DNA from: Mycolicibacterium parafortuitum
GTDB taxonomy: Bacteria > Actinomycetota > Actinomycetes > Mycobacteriales > Mycobacteriaceae
DNA length: 64,000 nt
NCBI RefSeq assembly: GCF_002086815.1
Contig: NZ_MVID01000010.1
Span: 62,001 to 126,000, forward strand
Reading direction: 5' to 3'
Part shown: one piece after another, positions 18,012 to 31,158 of the stretch
How the letters are laid out: the number at the start of each line of letters is the position of its first letter
Position numbering within the stretch: the first letter of the stretch is position 1
Made by a program: the position numbers and the translations under genes
The notes under the pieces: generated by a model
Seen by the model: the letters and a program-made list of their open reading frames with translations, nothing else
Databases searched by the model: none
Told to the model about the DNA's origin: nothing

Positions 18012-19554
18012 GTGAGCGGCTCCGCGGGGCCGGCCCGAGCCCGCCCGCCGGCCCTGCTGTTGCTGCCGGCCGTGCTCGTCGCGGCCTGCACGCTGGTGCC
18101 GCTGGTCTACCTGGTCGAGCGCGCCCTGGAGCGCGGCTGGGCGTTCGTCATCGACGAACTCTTCCAGCCGCGCACCGCCGCGCTGGTCGTCCGGTCGCTG
18201 ATGCTCGTCGGCGTCGTCACCGCGGCGTGCGTCGTGCTCGGCGTCGGGCTCGCGGTCCTCGTGACCCGAACCGATCTGCGCGGCAGGCGCGTCCTCGCGG
18301 TCGCGGCGGCGCTGCCGCTGGCCATGCCGAGCTACCTGCTCGCCTACCTGTGGGTGTCGGCGTTTCCTCAGGTCGCCGGTTTCTGGGGGGCCGCGCTGGT
18401 CTTGACGCTGGTGAGTTATCCGCTCGTGCTGCTGACCACGACGGCGGCGCTGGCGCGGGTCGATCCCGCCCAGGAAGAGGTCGCCCGCTCCCTGGGCCTC
18501 GGCGGTTGGGCGGTGCTGTTCCGGGTGACGCTGCGCCAGTCGCGGGCCGCGATCGCCGCCGGCGCGCTGCTGGTTGCGCTGTATGTCCTCAGCGATTTCG
18601 GCGCGGTCGCGGCAATGCGGTTCGAGGCGTTCACCTGGGTGATCTACGGGGCGTACCGCTCGGGGTTCAACCCGTCCCGGGCCGCCGTGCTGTCGCTGGT
18701 GCTGATGGTGTTCGCCATCGCGCTCGTCGTCGCCGAGCACCGGGCCCGCGGCCTGGCGGCCGCGTCGCGCATCGGGGGCGGCACCCCGCGGCCCGCCCCG
18801 CTGAACCGGCTCGGCCACTGGCGCTGGGCCGCGCTGGCCGCGCCCGTGGCGGTGCTGGCCGCCGCCGTCGTCGTCCCGGGGGTCGAGCTCGCCGGCTGGT
18901 TGCTCACCGCGGGGCCGCGCTGGGACTTCGGTGAATGGGTCGCAGCGCTGGGCTCGACGGTGTGGCTGTCGGTGGTCGCCGCGGCGGCCGCGACGGCCGC
19001 GGCGCTGCCGCTCGGGGTGCTCGCGGCGCGGCACCGCGACCGCGCGACCCGCACCCTCGAAGGTGCCAGCTACGTCGCGCACGGCCTGCCCGCGATCGTC
19101 ATCGCGATCTCGATGGTGTCGCTCGGGGTGGTGCTGCTGCGGCCGATCTACCAGCGCGAGCCGTTGCTGATCCTGGCCTACACGGTCCTGTTCGTGCCGA
19201 TGGCGATCGGATCCATCCGCGCCGCGGTGGAATCCGCGCCGATCCGGCTCGAAGAGGTCGCCCGCTCGCTGGGCCGGTCACCGCTGCGGGCCTTCGGCGG
19301 CGTGACCGCCCGGGTGGCGCTGCCCGGCATCGCCGCAGGTGCGGCGCTGGTGTTGCTGACCTGCATGAAGGAGTTGCCGGTGACACTGCTGCTGCATCCG
19401 ACGGGTACGGACACCCTGGCCACCCGGCTGTGGGGGTACAGCTCGGTCAGCGACTACGCGGCGGCGGCCCCGTACGCGGCGGCACTGCTGCTGTTCGCCA
19501 CCGCCCCGACCGCGATACTGAGTGTGTGGAGTACGAACACCGTTGCGGTGCACA

Positions 19555-19562
<8 letters not shown>
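18012..19562 (+). CDS. Ferric iron ABC transporter permease (FbpB type, fused two-half)
   Basis: The 516-residue protein has about twelve hydrophobic segments arranged as two similar halves. Each half holds an EAA loop for contact with the ATPase: EEVARSLGLGGWAVLFRVTL in the first and EEVARSLGRSPLRAFGGVTA in the second. This duplicated architecture is typical of FbpB/SfuB iron permeases. The GTG start at 18012 lies 5 bases after the fbpA stop, and its own stop overlaps the ATPase start by 8 bases. It would move Fe3+ across the cytoplasmic membrane. Confidence 0.88.
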
Positions 19563-23593
<4,031 letters not shown>

Positions 23594-23664
23594 AACCCTT
23601 TCGATCTCCTACTGCGACACAGCTTCTGACAGGTATTACGCAAGAGAACCCCGGGCGAGTGCGA

Positions 23665-24597
23665 CTACACGAGGAACAGTCGGTGCAGCTCGTTCAGCCA
23701 CGGCACCGCGAACGCGACGGTGGGCACCACCAACACGGCGGCGGCGGCAACGTATGCGCCGGCGGCCAGCTTCCGGCTGTTGGGTTCGCCACCGAGGCGG
23801 CGCACCCGCACCACGGTGGTGGGGCCGCCCGCGGCAAGTGCGCCGCGGGGCGCCCGCCCGGAGGCGCAGGCAACCAGAGCCCGGGCCAGCGGAGTCGGGC
23901 CTTCGGCGCGCACGGCGGCGTCGTCGGCGAGCAATTCGATCAGCAGCCGGACCGCGTTGAGCGCGTGTGCGCTGCGCACGAACCGGGGAAACGCCGCATG
24001 CACGGCGATGAACATCTCCAGCACCAGGTCGTGGCGGGCCCGCAGGTGCGCGTTCTCGTGCTCCAGGATCGCCGAGACCTCGTTCGGGGACAGGGTATTC
24101 AACGCACCCTCGCTGACGACGACGCGGCTGCGCACGCCGGGCAGGCAGTACGCCAGCGGTTCGGCGACGTCGAGAATCCGCAGGCTTCGCGACCGGGGAC
24201 GGCCGTGGTGGGCACCGACGAGGTCGACGACCATCCGGTGATGTGCCCGGCGACGACGGGTGGCGATCGCAACCCTCAGTACCGACACGATCAACCGGGC
24301 GCCGATCATCAGCGTGAGGATGAAGACCACGACGTAGGCGGTCCACAGCGGCCATCCGAGCACGTCGATCTCACTGATGATCGTCGACGTCGGGCGACCG
24401 TCGGGGCCCGGTACGAAAAGCCTGCTCGCGATCGCGATACCGGCAGAGAACGCCGACAACACCGCTGCCAGTGCGATCGCCTGCCAGAGCACGATGGCGG
24501 CACGGGGTGCGCGCAGCGGCCACGTGGCTCGCGCCAGCATCGCAGGCACCGGCCCCGAGAGGAGCAAGGCGAGGATCGCGAAGGCCAGCGCGGACAC
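23665..24597 (-). CDS. M56 family membrane metallopeptidase, BlaR1-like (Rv1845c-like)
   Basis: The 310-residue protein has hydrophobic helices at about 1-20, 33-60, 85-110 and near the C-terminus. Its zinc-protease motif is HENAH in AILEHENAHLRARHDLVLEMF. M56 proteases of the BlaR1/MecR1 group sense a signal and lead to removal of the BlaI-type repressor; here the extracellular penicillin-binding sensor domain of true BlaR1 is absent, as in the short mycobacterial form. It begins 14 bases after the stop of the BlaI-like repressor gene, so the two form a sensor/repressor pair. The inducing signal is not evident from the sequence. Confidence 0.88.
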   Translation of the reverse strand: MSALAFAILALLLSGPVPAMLARATWPLRAPRAAIVLWQAIALAAVLSAFSAGIAIASRLFVPGPDGRPTSTIISEIDVLGWPLWTAYVVVFILTLMIGARLIVSVLRVAIATRRRRAHHRMVVDLVGAHHGRPRSRSLRILDVAEPLAYCLPGVRSRVVVSEGALNTLSPNEVSAILEHENAHLRARHDLVLEMFIAVHAAFPRFVRSAHALNAVRLLIELLADDAAVRAEGPTPLARALVACASGRAPRGALAAGGPTTVVRVRRLGGEPNSRKLAAGAYVAAAAVLVVPTVAFAVPWLNELHRLFLV

Positions 24598-24611
24598 GCT
24601 GTAAGTGTCCC

Positions 24612-25028
24612 TCAGTCGGTACCGAAATCGCCAGCGGGTCGGGGTGACCGATGTTTGACTTCCAACTCGGCCAGAGCGCGGCGCAGCGCCGCGGCCTCGT
24701 CGGCGCCGACACGCTCGACGAAATGGACGAGCGCGGCCTCTCGGCTGCCGGAATCGGCGGCCTGATCCAGCGCGTCGACCATAAGGCCGGCGACCAGTTC
24801 GTCCCGGCCGTGGGTGGGTGCATAGCGGTGGGCGCGGTCGTCGCGGTGCTGCACGACGAGATTCTTCTTCGCGAGCCGTTGCAGCACGGTCATGATCGTG
24901 GTGTAGGCGAGGTCGCGGCGCGCAGACAGGGCCTCATGGACCTGACGCACGGTCTGAGGCTCCCCTGAGGACCACAGGTGGTCCATCACGGAGCGCTCGA
25001 GCTCGCCGAGTCGAGTCAGCTTGGCCAT
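24612..25028 (-). CDS. blaI: BlaI/MecI family transcriptional repressor (Rv1846c-like)
   Basis: The 138-residue product matches the length of M. tuberculosis Rv1846c. It has the winged-helix N-terminus (LGELERSVMDHLWSSGEPQTVRQVHEAL, then LAYTTIMTVLQRLAKKNLV) and a C-terminal dimerisation helix region. It represses its own operon and a small regulon until cleaved through the partner M56 protease. I chose ATG 25028 (MAKLTRLGELE) because the in-frame upstream extension has no family similarity. A palindromic operator candidate lies about 50 bases upstream (25076-25092). Confidence 0.9.
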   Translation of the reverse strand: MAKLTRLGELERSVMDHLWSSGEPQTVRQVHEALSARRDLAYTTIMTVLQRLAKKNLVVQHRDDRAHRYAPTHGRDELVAGLMVDALDQAADSGSREAALVHFVERVGADEAAALRRALAELEVKHRSPRPAGDFGTD

Positions 25029-25075
25029 CTTCCGTTCATCTCCTGCCGACGGTAGGTCAAAGCGTACTACGGGAT

Positions 25076-25092
25076 TACTACCGCGTGTCGTA
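25076..25092. promoter_or_regulatory. Candidate BlaI operator TACTAC-N5-GTCGTA
   Basis: A near-perfect inverted repeat (TACTAC versus TACGAC) is preceded 10 bases earlier by another TACTAC (25065-25070). The position, about 50 bases upstream of the blaI start, and the TACTAC half-site fit autoregulation by BlaI. The exact consensus could not be checked here. Confidence 0.45.
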
Positions 25093-25221
25093 TGAGATTT
25101 CGTCGCTGGTCGGTGCGTCGAAACCCGCTTCTCCGAGATGTCAACGTCGGCACCCGTGCGGGTGCGTTCGCGTGGCCGTGTGAGTCCAGTCACAGCCTCT
25201 AGCCCCTTCATCGGCCATGAC

Positions 25222-25240
25222 TATAGTAAGGCTAACCTAA
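25222..25240. promoter_or_regulatory. IdeR box upstream of the FhuF-like gene
   Basis: TATAGTAAGGCTAACCTAA matches the IdeR consensus at 15 of 19 positions, including an intact AGGCTAACCTAA right part. It lies about 35 bases upstream of the start at 25274, suitable for repression in iron-replete cells. Confidence 0.75.
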
Positions 25241-25273
25241 TTCGGTAAGAGCTACCCAGATCGCGAGGTGCCC

Positions 25274-26047
25274 ATGACGGTTGTCGTCGAGGATCCGCTC
25301 ATCGCCAGTATGTCGATCGCGCGCGTGCTGCCCATCCACGAATCGAGCCGCCGGCTTCGCGAGCTGTACCGCGAATGCCCGCGGGTCTACGGCGTGGCGG
25401 TGATGGGGGACCTGTCGCGGCGGCGCTGGTGGCCGCTCGCGGAGATCCTCACGACCGACCGCCTGCAGCAGATGTTCGACGCGGGCATCGCCGAGACCGA
25501 AAGTCGCGCCGCGGTGGCCCAGCAGCTGGCCGCGACCTTCGCCCATGTCGTGGTCGGGCGCGTGACGCCGCTGTTGGCGCTGGAGGGGCGGGCCTGGGAC
25601 ACCGGCCTGGAGAACCTGTGGGTGCATGTCGACTCCGAAGGCGCGATCGACTGGGTCGGGGTGGTGGACCCGACGCTGCGGGCGCTGCCCGACGATCCGT
25701 ACGTCGCCGAGTGCCGGGCATCCGGTGGCGGGGGTCAGCGCGGCATCGTCGCGCTGCCCAGCGAGGCGGCGTTGACGACCTGGATCGCCCATCGCAGCCA
25801 CCGTGCGCTGGGGCCGCTGTTCACCAAGCTCGCCGCGGTCAGTGACGGCGCGATGTCGGTGGCGGCGATGTGGCACATCGTCGGCGGGGCGGTGGTCAAC
25901 GCGGCGACCCAGGTGCCGTTGCTCGCCAACGCCAGTGAGGTCGTCAGCATGCGCCGTGGCCAGGCGGTGCTGGATGCGTTCGTCGGCTTCGGACTGCCGG
26001 TGCGCGGCGTATCCCGGATGAGTTCCACGAAGGTCTTGATTAATTAG
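25274..26047 (+). CDS. Iron-regulated protein, FhuF/iron-reductase-like, without visible Fe-S cysteines
   Basis: The 257-residue protein has no signal peptide and no clear membrane helix. Its overall pattern (RRRWWPLAEIL, QQLAATFAHVVVGRVTPLLALEGRAWD, LENLWVHVDSEGAIDWVGVVDPT) resembles the actinobacterial ferric-iron-reductase/FhuF-like group. However, it has only two cysteines and lacks the C-terminal CC...CxxC cluster that binds the 2Fe-2S centre in true FhuF. I chose the ATG at 25274 because GAGG lies 5 bases upstream; a GTG at 25268 is possible. An IdeR box is just upstream and a second one overlaps its stop codon. Family assignment is tentative. Confidence 0.5.
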   Translation: MTVVVEDPLIASMSIARVLPIHESSRRLRELYRECPRVYGVAVMGDLSRRRWWPLAEILTTDRLQQMFDAGIAETESRAAVAQQLAATFAHVVVGRVTPLLALEGRAWDTGLENLWVHVDSEGAIDWVGVVDPTLRALPDDPYVAECRASGGGGQRGIVALPSEAALTTWIAHRSHRALGPLFTKLAAVSDGAMSVAAMWHIVGGAVVNAATQVPLLANASEVVSMRRGQAVLDAFVGFGLPVRGVSRMSSTKVLIN

Positions 26048-26061
26048 GCAAGCCTTGCCTA
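26045..26061. promoter_or_regulatory. Perfectly palindromic IdeR-type box in the promoter of the MrsI-like RNA
   Basis: TAGGCAAGCCTTGCCTA is a perfect 17-base palindrome matching the IdeR core TAGG...CCTA. It starts in the stop codon of the FhuF-like gene. It lies between a possible -35 TTGATT (26036-26041) and -10 TATCCT (26060-26065, 18-base spacing), so binding would occlude the promoter. Confidence 0.75.
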
Positions 26062-26071
26062 TCCTTATCGA

Positions 26072-26190
26072 GTCGGGTTGATCCGAAGTTTCGGAACCAA
26101 CGGACCGCGCCGGAGTCCTGAGGGCTGCAGAGACCCCCGGTCCGACCGATGGAAGGGCCCCACGCCTCGTGTGTGGGGCCCTTCCGCATT
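26072..26190 (+). ncRNA. mrsI: MrsI-like iron-responsive small RNA
   Basis: The approximate transcript starts just after the promoter overlapped by the palindromic IdeR box and ends at a strong terminator. It has no convincing reading frame. It folds into a first stem-loop (TTG-TCCGAA / TTCGGA-CAA, about 26078-26100), a second closed by GGACCG/CGGTCC (about 26101-26142), and the terminator. In M. tuberculosis the iron-sparing sRNA MrsI (ncRv11846) lies between Rv1846c and Rv1847 and is induced by iron starvation through IdeR; here the interval between the BlaI and Rv1847-like genes is the same. Sequence identity to MrsI was not verified. Confidence 0.7.
26151..26187 (+). terminator. Intrinsic terminator of the MrsI-like RNA
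   Basis: Perfect 13-base arms GGAAGGGCCCCAC and GTGGGGCCCTTCC, with a short loop (GCCTCGTGT region), are followed by GCATTT. It is the strongest stem in this intergenic interval and ends the non-coding transcript before the thioesterase gene. Confidence 0.85.
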
Positions 26191-26225
26191 TCGGGAACTG
26201 GTCGTGTGCGTGTAGAACTCCAGTC

Positions 26226-26627
26226 GTGAGCGATGTTCCTGAAGGCCTCGGCGACGGATTCGACAAACAACTCGGGTTGACGTACCTGGAGATGACGCCC
26301 GACGGTGGGCGCGCCGAGCTCGAGATCACCGACAAACTGTTGCAGCCGTGGGGAATCGTGCACGGCGGCGTGTACTGCGCGGTGATCGAGAGCATGGCCA
26401 GTGTGTCCGGGCACGTGTGGTTGTCCCACAACGGCGGCGGCACGGTGGTCGGAGTTAACAACAACACCGACTTCCTGCGCGCGATCCGGTCCGGGACCGT
26501 CACCGCGACCTCGGAGCCGATCCACCGCGGCCGGCGCCAGCAGCTGTGGTTGATCACGATCACCGACGAGGCCGGCAAGACGGTGGCGAGGGGCCAGGTG
26601 CGGCTCCAGAACATCGCCGACGCGTGA
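26226..26627 (+). CDS. PaaI-type hotdog-fold thioesterase (Rv1847-like)
   Basis: The 133-residue product has the hotdog thioesterase motif GIVHGGVYCAVIESMAS and the length of acyl-CoA thioesterases of the PaaI/YbgC class. It probably hydrolyses a short or aromatic acyl-CoA in the cytoplasm; the substrate is unknown. The GTG at 26226 gives VSDVPEGLGDGFDKQLGL, the family-like start, and lies about 40 bases after the sRNA terminator. Its stop codon TGA falls in the loop of the first hairpin of a 26-bp tandem repeat array. M. tuberculosis has the homologue immediately upstream of ureA. Confidence 0.85.
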   Translation: MSDVPEGLGDGFDKQLGLTYLEMTPDGGRAELEITDKLLQPWGIVHGGVYCAVIESMASVSGHVWLSHNGGGTVVGVNNNTDFLRAIRSGTVTATSEPIHRGRRQQLWLITITDEAGKTVARGQVRLQNIADA

Positions 26628-26763
26628 GCGTCGAATCAGGCACCGACGCGTGAGCGTCGAATTAAGCACCGACGCGTGAGCGTCGAATTAAGCACCGACG
26701 CGTGAGCGTCTAAAAGAGGCCCCGCGCGTGAGCGTCCAGACAGGGCCCCGCGCGTGAGCGCGG
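26618..26763. repeat. Six-copy 26-bp tandem repeat of GTGA-capped hairpins between the thioesterase gene and ureA
   Basis: CGCGTGAGCG recurs at 26621, 26647, 26673, 26699, 26725 and 26751, an exact 26-base period. Each unit is a small palindrome, typically CGACGC-GTGA-GCGTCG, a 6-bp stem with a GNRA tetraloop, spaced by about 10 AT-richer bases. The last unit has both arms changed to CCGCGC/GCGCGG and still pairs perfectly. The array begins at the thioesterase stop codon and ends about 57 bases before ureA. Confidence 0.92.
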
Positions 26764-26819
26764 AATCACACAGTCGCCGACGCTGCTGAGTCCGGGCCGG
26801 TCTGGCAGGATCGCCCACT

Positions 26820-27122
<303 letters not shown>

Positions 27123-27132
27123 GGGCAGACCG

Positions 27133-27450
27133 TTGATACCTGGCGAGATCGTCTTCGGCGACGGCGACATCGAGATCAACCCCGGCGCGCAGCGGCTCGA
27201 GCTGGAGATCGTCAACACCGGCGACCGGCCGGTGCAGGTCGGCAGCCATGTGCACGTGGCACAGGCCAACAGCGCGCTGCGGTTCGATCGGGCGGCCGCG
27301 TACGGCTACCGGTTCGACATCGCTGCGGGCACCGCGATCCGGTTCGAACCCGGTGTGGCGCAGCACGTTCGGCTGGTGCCGTTGCGTGGCACCCGTGAGG
27401 TGTACGGCCTGAGTCTCGATCCGCCCGGCAGATTGGACGAACGGAAATGA
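27133..27450 (+). CDS. ureB: Urease subunit beta
   Basis: The 105-residue product begins [18 protein letters not shown], the UreB signature, using a TTG start at 27133. The usual [15 protein letters not shown] and [19 protein letters not shown] segments are present. Its stop overlaps the ureC start (ATGA), indicating translational coupling. Confidence 0.96.
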   Translation: MIPGEIVFGDGDIEINPGAQRLELEIVNTGDRPVQVGSHVHVAQANSALRFDRAAAYGYRFDIAAGTAIRFEPGVAQHVRLVPLRGTREVYGLSLDPPGRLDERK

Positions 27451-29168
27451 CGCAGCTGCCCCGGACCCACTACGCGGCGCTGTTCGGCCCGACGACCGGC
27501 GACCGCATCCGGCTGGCCGACACCGACCTGTTCATCGAGATCACCGAGGACCGCAGCGGCGGACCCGGGCTGGCCGGCGACGAAGCGGTCTTCGGCGGCG
27601 GCAAGGTGCTGCGCGAGTCGATGGGCCAGTCCCGCGCGACCCGCGCCGACGGCGCCCCCGACACCGTCATCACCGGTGCGGTGATCCTCGATCACTGGGG
27701 AATCATCAAGGCCGACATCGGGATCCGCGACGGACGCATCGTCGGGATCGGCAAGGCCGGCAACCCCGACATCATGTCCGGTGTGCACCCCGATCTGGTG
27801 GTGGGCCCGTCGACGGAGATCATCGCCGGCAACGGGCGCATCGTCACCGCGGGTGCGATCGACTGCCACGTGCACCTGATCTGCCCGCAGATCATGGAGG
27901 AGGCCCTGGGCGGCGGCATCACCACGATCATCGCCGGCGGTACCGGCCCGGCCGAGGGCAGTAAGGCCACCACCGTGACCCCCGGCGCGTGGCATCTGGC
28001 CCGCATGCTGGAGGCGCTCGACACCTGGCCGATGAACGTCGCGCTGCTCGGTAAGGGCAACACGGTCAGCGGCGAGGCGATGTGGGAGCAGTTGCGGGGC
28101 GGTGCGGCGGGTTTCAAGCTGCATGAGGACTGGGGGACCACCCCGGCCGCGATCGACGCGTGCCTGACCGTGTCGGAGGCCGCCGGTGTGCAGGTCAACA
28201 TCCACACCGACACGCTCAACGAGGCCGGTTTCGTCGAGGACACCCTCGCCGCGATCAAGGGCCGCTCGATCCACGCGTATCACACCGAAGGTGCGGGCGG
28301 CGGACACGCGCCCGACATCATCACCGTCGCAAGCCATCCCAACGTGTTGCCGAGTTCCACCAATCCGACACGCCCGCACACGGTCAACACCCTCGATGAG
28401 CACCTCGACATGTTGATGGTGTGCCACCATCTGAACCCCCGCGTGCCCGAGGATCTCGCGTTCGCCGAGAGCCGGATCCGGCCGTCCACGATCGCCGCCG
28501 AGGACCTTCTGCACGACATCGGCGCGATCTCGATGATCGGCAGCGACGCACAGGCGATGGGCCGCATCGGCGAGGTGGTGATGCGGACGTGGCAGACCGC
28601 GCACGTGATGAAGCGCCGCCGCGGATTCCTGCCGGGGGACACCCGCGCCGACAACACCCGCGCCCAGCGCTACGTCGCGAAATACACGATCTGCCCGGCC
28701 GTCGCCCATGGCCTCGACCGCGAGATCGGTTCGGTCGAGGTCGGCAAGCTCGCTGACCTCGTGCTGTGGGAGCCGGCGTTCTTCGGGGTGCGCCCGCACG
28801 TCGTCGTCAAGGGCGGCATGATCGCGTGGGCCGCGATGGGCGACGCGAACGCGTCGATCCCGACACCTCAGCCGGTGTTGCCGCGCCCGATGTTCGGGGC
28901 CGCGCCGGCCGCGGCGGCCCACACCTCCGTGCATTTCGTCGCGCCGCAGGCGATCGAGGACGGGCTGGCCGACCGGATCGCGGTCAACCGCAAGCTCGTC
29001 GCGGTCGGCAACGTGCGCGGCGTCGGTAAGGCGCAGATGCCGCTCAACGACGCGACGCCGGACATCCAGGTGGACCCGGACACCTTCACCGTGCGCATCG
29101 ACGGCGAGGTGTGGCAGGAGCAACCCGCCGCCGAACTGCCGATGGCACAGCGATACTTCCTGTTCTAG
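27447..29168 (+). CDS. ureC: Urease subunit alpha (catalytic)
   Basis: The 573-residue catalytic subunit retains the nickel-centre and active-site residues. HVH in CHVHLICPQ, the carbamylated Lys in GFKLHEDWG, His residues in NIHTDTLNE and [12 protein letters not shown], the flap MVCHHLNP with its Cys/His, and the metal Asp in GSDAQAMG are all present. No substitutions suggest inactivity. It overlaps ureB by four bases. Confidence 0.98.
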   Translation: MTQLPRTHYAALFGPTTGDRIRLADTDLFIEITEDRSGGPGLAGDEAVFGGGKVLRESMGQSRATRADGAPDTVITGAVILDHWGIIKADIGIRDGRIVGIGKAGNPDIMSGVHPDLVVGPSTEIIAGNGRIVTAGAIDCHVHLICPQIMEEALGGGITTIIAGGTGPAEGSKATTVTPGAWHLARMLEALDTWPMNVALLGKGNTVSGEAMWEQLRGGAAGFKLHEDWGTTPAAIDACLTVSEAAGVQVNIHTDTLNEAGFVEDTLAAIKGRSIHAYHTEGAGGGHAPDIITVASHPNVLPSSTNPTRPHTVNTLDEHLDMLMVCHHLNPRVPEDLAFAESRIRPSTIAAEDLLHDIGAISMIGSDAQAMGRIGEVVMRTWQTAHVMKRRRGFLPGDTRADNTRAQRYVAKYTICPAVAHGLDREIGSVEVGKLADLVLWEPAFFGVRPHVVVKGGMIAWAAMGDANASIPTPQPVLPRPMFGAAPAAAAHTSVHFVAPQAIEDGLADRIAVNRKLVAVGNVRGVGKAQMPLNDATPDIQVDPDTFTVRIDGEVWQEQPAAELPMAQRYFLF

Positions 29169-29185
29169 CCGAAACCCGTTCACCG

Positions 29186-29830
29186 ATGCCACACCTCGCC
29201 ACCCTGCTGACCCTGTCGGACTCCCGGCTCCCGACCGGCGGCCACGTGCACTCCGGTGGGGTCGAGGAAGCGGTCAGCAGCGGGCTGGTGGTCGACCTTC
29301 GGACGCTGCGGGCGTTCCTGTGCCGACGGATCCGGACCACCGGGTTGGTCACCGCGTCGCTGGCCGCGGCCGTGCACCGCGGCACGCTGTCCGCGACCGC
29401 CGGGCACGACGGTGACCGGGAAACCGATGCGCGCACACCGGCTCCGGCCGCGCGCGAGGCGTCCCGCGCGCAGGGCCGCGGTCTGGTGCGGCTGGCCCGG
29501 CGCGTGTGGCCGGACCACGAGTGGGCCGCGCTGGGCGCGACCCCGCACCTGGCGGTCGCCGCAGGCGCGGTCGGGCGGGCCGGCGGGTTGGAACCCGAGC
29601 ACACCGCGGTCTCGCTGGTGTACACCACGATGACAGGTTCGGCGACCGCGGCGCAGCGGCTGCTGGCGCTGGACCCCGGCGACGTCGCGGCCGTGACGTT
29701 CGAGTTGGCCGGGCTGTGCGAGCAGACTGCGTCCGACGCCGCAAAGGGTGTCGCCGATCTGTCCGATCCACTGCTCGATGTCCTCGCGCAGCGCCACGCC
29801 GACCGCGAACGACCTCTGTTCGCTTCCTAG
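29186..29830 (+). CDS. ureF: Urease accessory protein UreF
   Basis: The 214-residue protein begins MPHLATLLTLSDSRLPTGGHVHSGGVEEAV, the typical UreF N-terminus, and continues with mainly helical Ala-rich sequence. UreF forms the nickel-insertion complex with UreD and UreG. ATG at 29186 was chosen by family start; it lies 17 bases after ureC. The mycobacterial operon has no ureE, as seen here. Confidence 0.92.
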   Translation: MPHLATLLTLSDSRLPTGGHVHSGGVEEAVSSGLVVDLRTLRAFLCRRIRTTGLVTASLAAAVHRGTLSATAGHDGDRETDARTPAPAAREASRAQGRGLVRLARRVWPDHEWAALGATPHLAVAAGAVGRAGGLEPEHTAVSLVYTTMTGSATAAQRLLALDPGDVAAVTFELAGLCEQTASDAAKGVADLSDPLLDVLAQRHADRERPLFAS

Positions 29831-29842
29831 AGAGGGCAATTC

Positions 29843-30523
29843 ATGCCACCACATTTCCTGGACGGGCAACCGCACGGCCACGCCGATCGGCCCCGTCGCG
29901 TCCGCAAGCCGGGCGAGCCGTTGCGCATCGGCGTCGGCGGACCCGTCGGTTCCGGTAAGACCGCCCTGGTCGCCGCGCTGTGTCGGCAGCTGCGCGAAGA
30001 ACTCTCGCTCGCGGTACTGACCAACGACATCTACACCACCGAGGACGCGGACTTCCTGCGCCGCAACGCCGTGCTGCCCGACGACCGCATCGCCGCCGTA
30101 CAGACCGGCGGGTGTCCGCACACCGCGATCCGCGACGACATCACCGCGAACCTGGATGCGATCGACGATCTGATCGCCGCGCACTCGGGCCTGGAGTTGA
30201 TCCTCGTCGAGTCCGGCGGGGACAATCTGACGGCGACGTTCTCGTCGGGACTGGTGGACGTGCAGATCTTCGTGATCGACGTCGCCGGCGGCGACAAGGT
30301 GCCGCGCAAGGGCGGACCGGGTGTCACGTTCTCGGACCTGCTGGTGATCAACAAGACCGACCTGGCTCCGCTGGTGGGTGCCGATCTGGACGTGATGCGC
30401 CGCGACGCCGCCGCGGTGCGCGGTGACCGGCCGTTCGAGCTGATCTCGCTCACCGTCGATCCCGCCGCGACGCCGGTGCTGGGCTGGGTTCGCGACCAGC
30501 TCGGCGCCGCGCAGACTGTGTGA
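29843..30523 (+). CDS. ureG: Urease accessory GTPase UreG
   Basis: The 226-residue GTPase shows the P-loop [13 protein letters not shown], the metal-binding [10 protein letters not shown] (Cys-Pro-His) and the [14 protein letters not shown] switch region. A short His-containing N-terminal extension ([17 protein letters not shown]) may help bind nickel in the absence of UreE. Its stop codon shares one base with the ureD start. Confidence 0.96.
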   Translation: MPPHFLDGQPHGHADRPRRVRKPGEPLRIGVGGPVGSGKTALVAALCRQLREELSLAVLTNDIYTTEDADFLRRNAVLPDDRIAAVQTGGCPHTAIRDDITANLDAIDDLIAAHSGLELILVESGGDNLTATFSSGLVDVQIFVIDVAGGDKVPRKGGPGVTFSDLLVINKTDLAPLVGADLDVMRRDAAAVRGDRPFELISLTVDPAATPVLGWVRDQLGAAQTV

Positions 30524-31149
30524 TGCGCTCCGAGGTCGTCATCGTCGCCACCGCGGGCCGTTCGCCGCGCATCGAGTGCAGCGGAGGTATCGCCGCTCGC
30601 GCCACCCGAGCCGATACCGTGCATCTGGTGTCCTCGGTCGCGACGCCACTCGGCGGCGACACGATCTCGATCCGGGTCGTCGTCGAACCGGGCGCGCGGC
30701 TGCGGGTGCGCAGCGTCGCCGCGACGCTGGCGCTGCCGGGTCCGGCGACCGCGGAATCGCACGCCGACTGGGTGCTGGAGGTGGCCGGGGAACTCGACCT
30801 CGACCCGGAGCCGACGATCGTCGCGGCCGCGTCCCGGCACTTCGCGGCGACACGCGTGACGCTCGGAGCCGACGCCGCGGTGCGGCTGCGCGAGCGCGTC
30901 CAGATCGGCAGAACCGGTGAGACTCAGGGCTTCTGGTCGGGCTCACTGCACGCCGACGTCGACGGCGCGCCGCTGCTGCGCCACCGCGTCGAGCTGGGGG
31001 AGGGTGCGCCGGGCGACGACGTGATCGCCGCGCCGCGCGCCTGCGTCAGCGAACTGACCTATCCGCGAACCGATCCCGCGCCGCTCGGCACGCCGCTGAT
31101 GCTGGCAGGCGGTGGCAGCCTGTCGACCTGGCAGGGCGACAGGCTCTGA
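30523..31149 (+). CDS. ureD: Urease accessory protein UreD
   Basis: The 208-residue product ([27 protein letters not shown]) matches the shorter actinobacterial UreD/UreH. Recognisable parts are DTVHLVSSVATPLGGDTISIRVVVEPGARLRVRSVAATLALPG. It is the scaffold for UreF/UreG during nickel insertion. It closes the urease operon, 9 bases from the convergent ndh stop. Confidence 0.92.
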   Translation: MRSEVVIVATAGRSPRIECSGGIAARATRADTVHLVSSVATPLGGDTISIRVVVEPGARLRVRSVAATLALPGPATAESHADWVLEVAGELDLDPEPTIVAAASRHFAATRVTLGADAAVRLRERVQIGRTGETQGFWSGSLHADVDGAPLLRHRVELGEGAPGDDVIAAPRACVSELTYPRTDPAPLGTPLMLAGGGSLSTWQGDRL

Positions 31150-31158
31150 CCGCGACCG

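Noticed and set aside
23665..25028. BlaI/BlaR pair as a beta-lactamase resistance cassette
   Set aside because: No beta-lactamase or penicillin-binding sensor domain is encoded nearby; the pair is the conserved mycobacterial Rv1845c/Rv1846c type.
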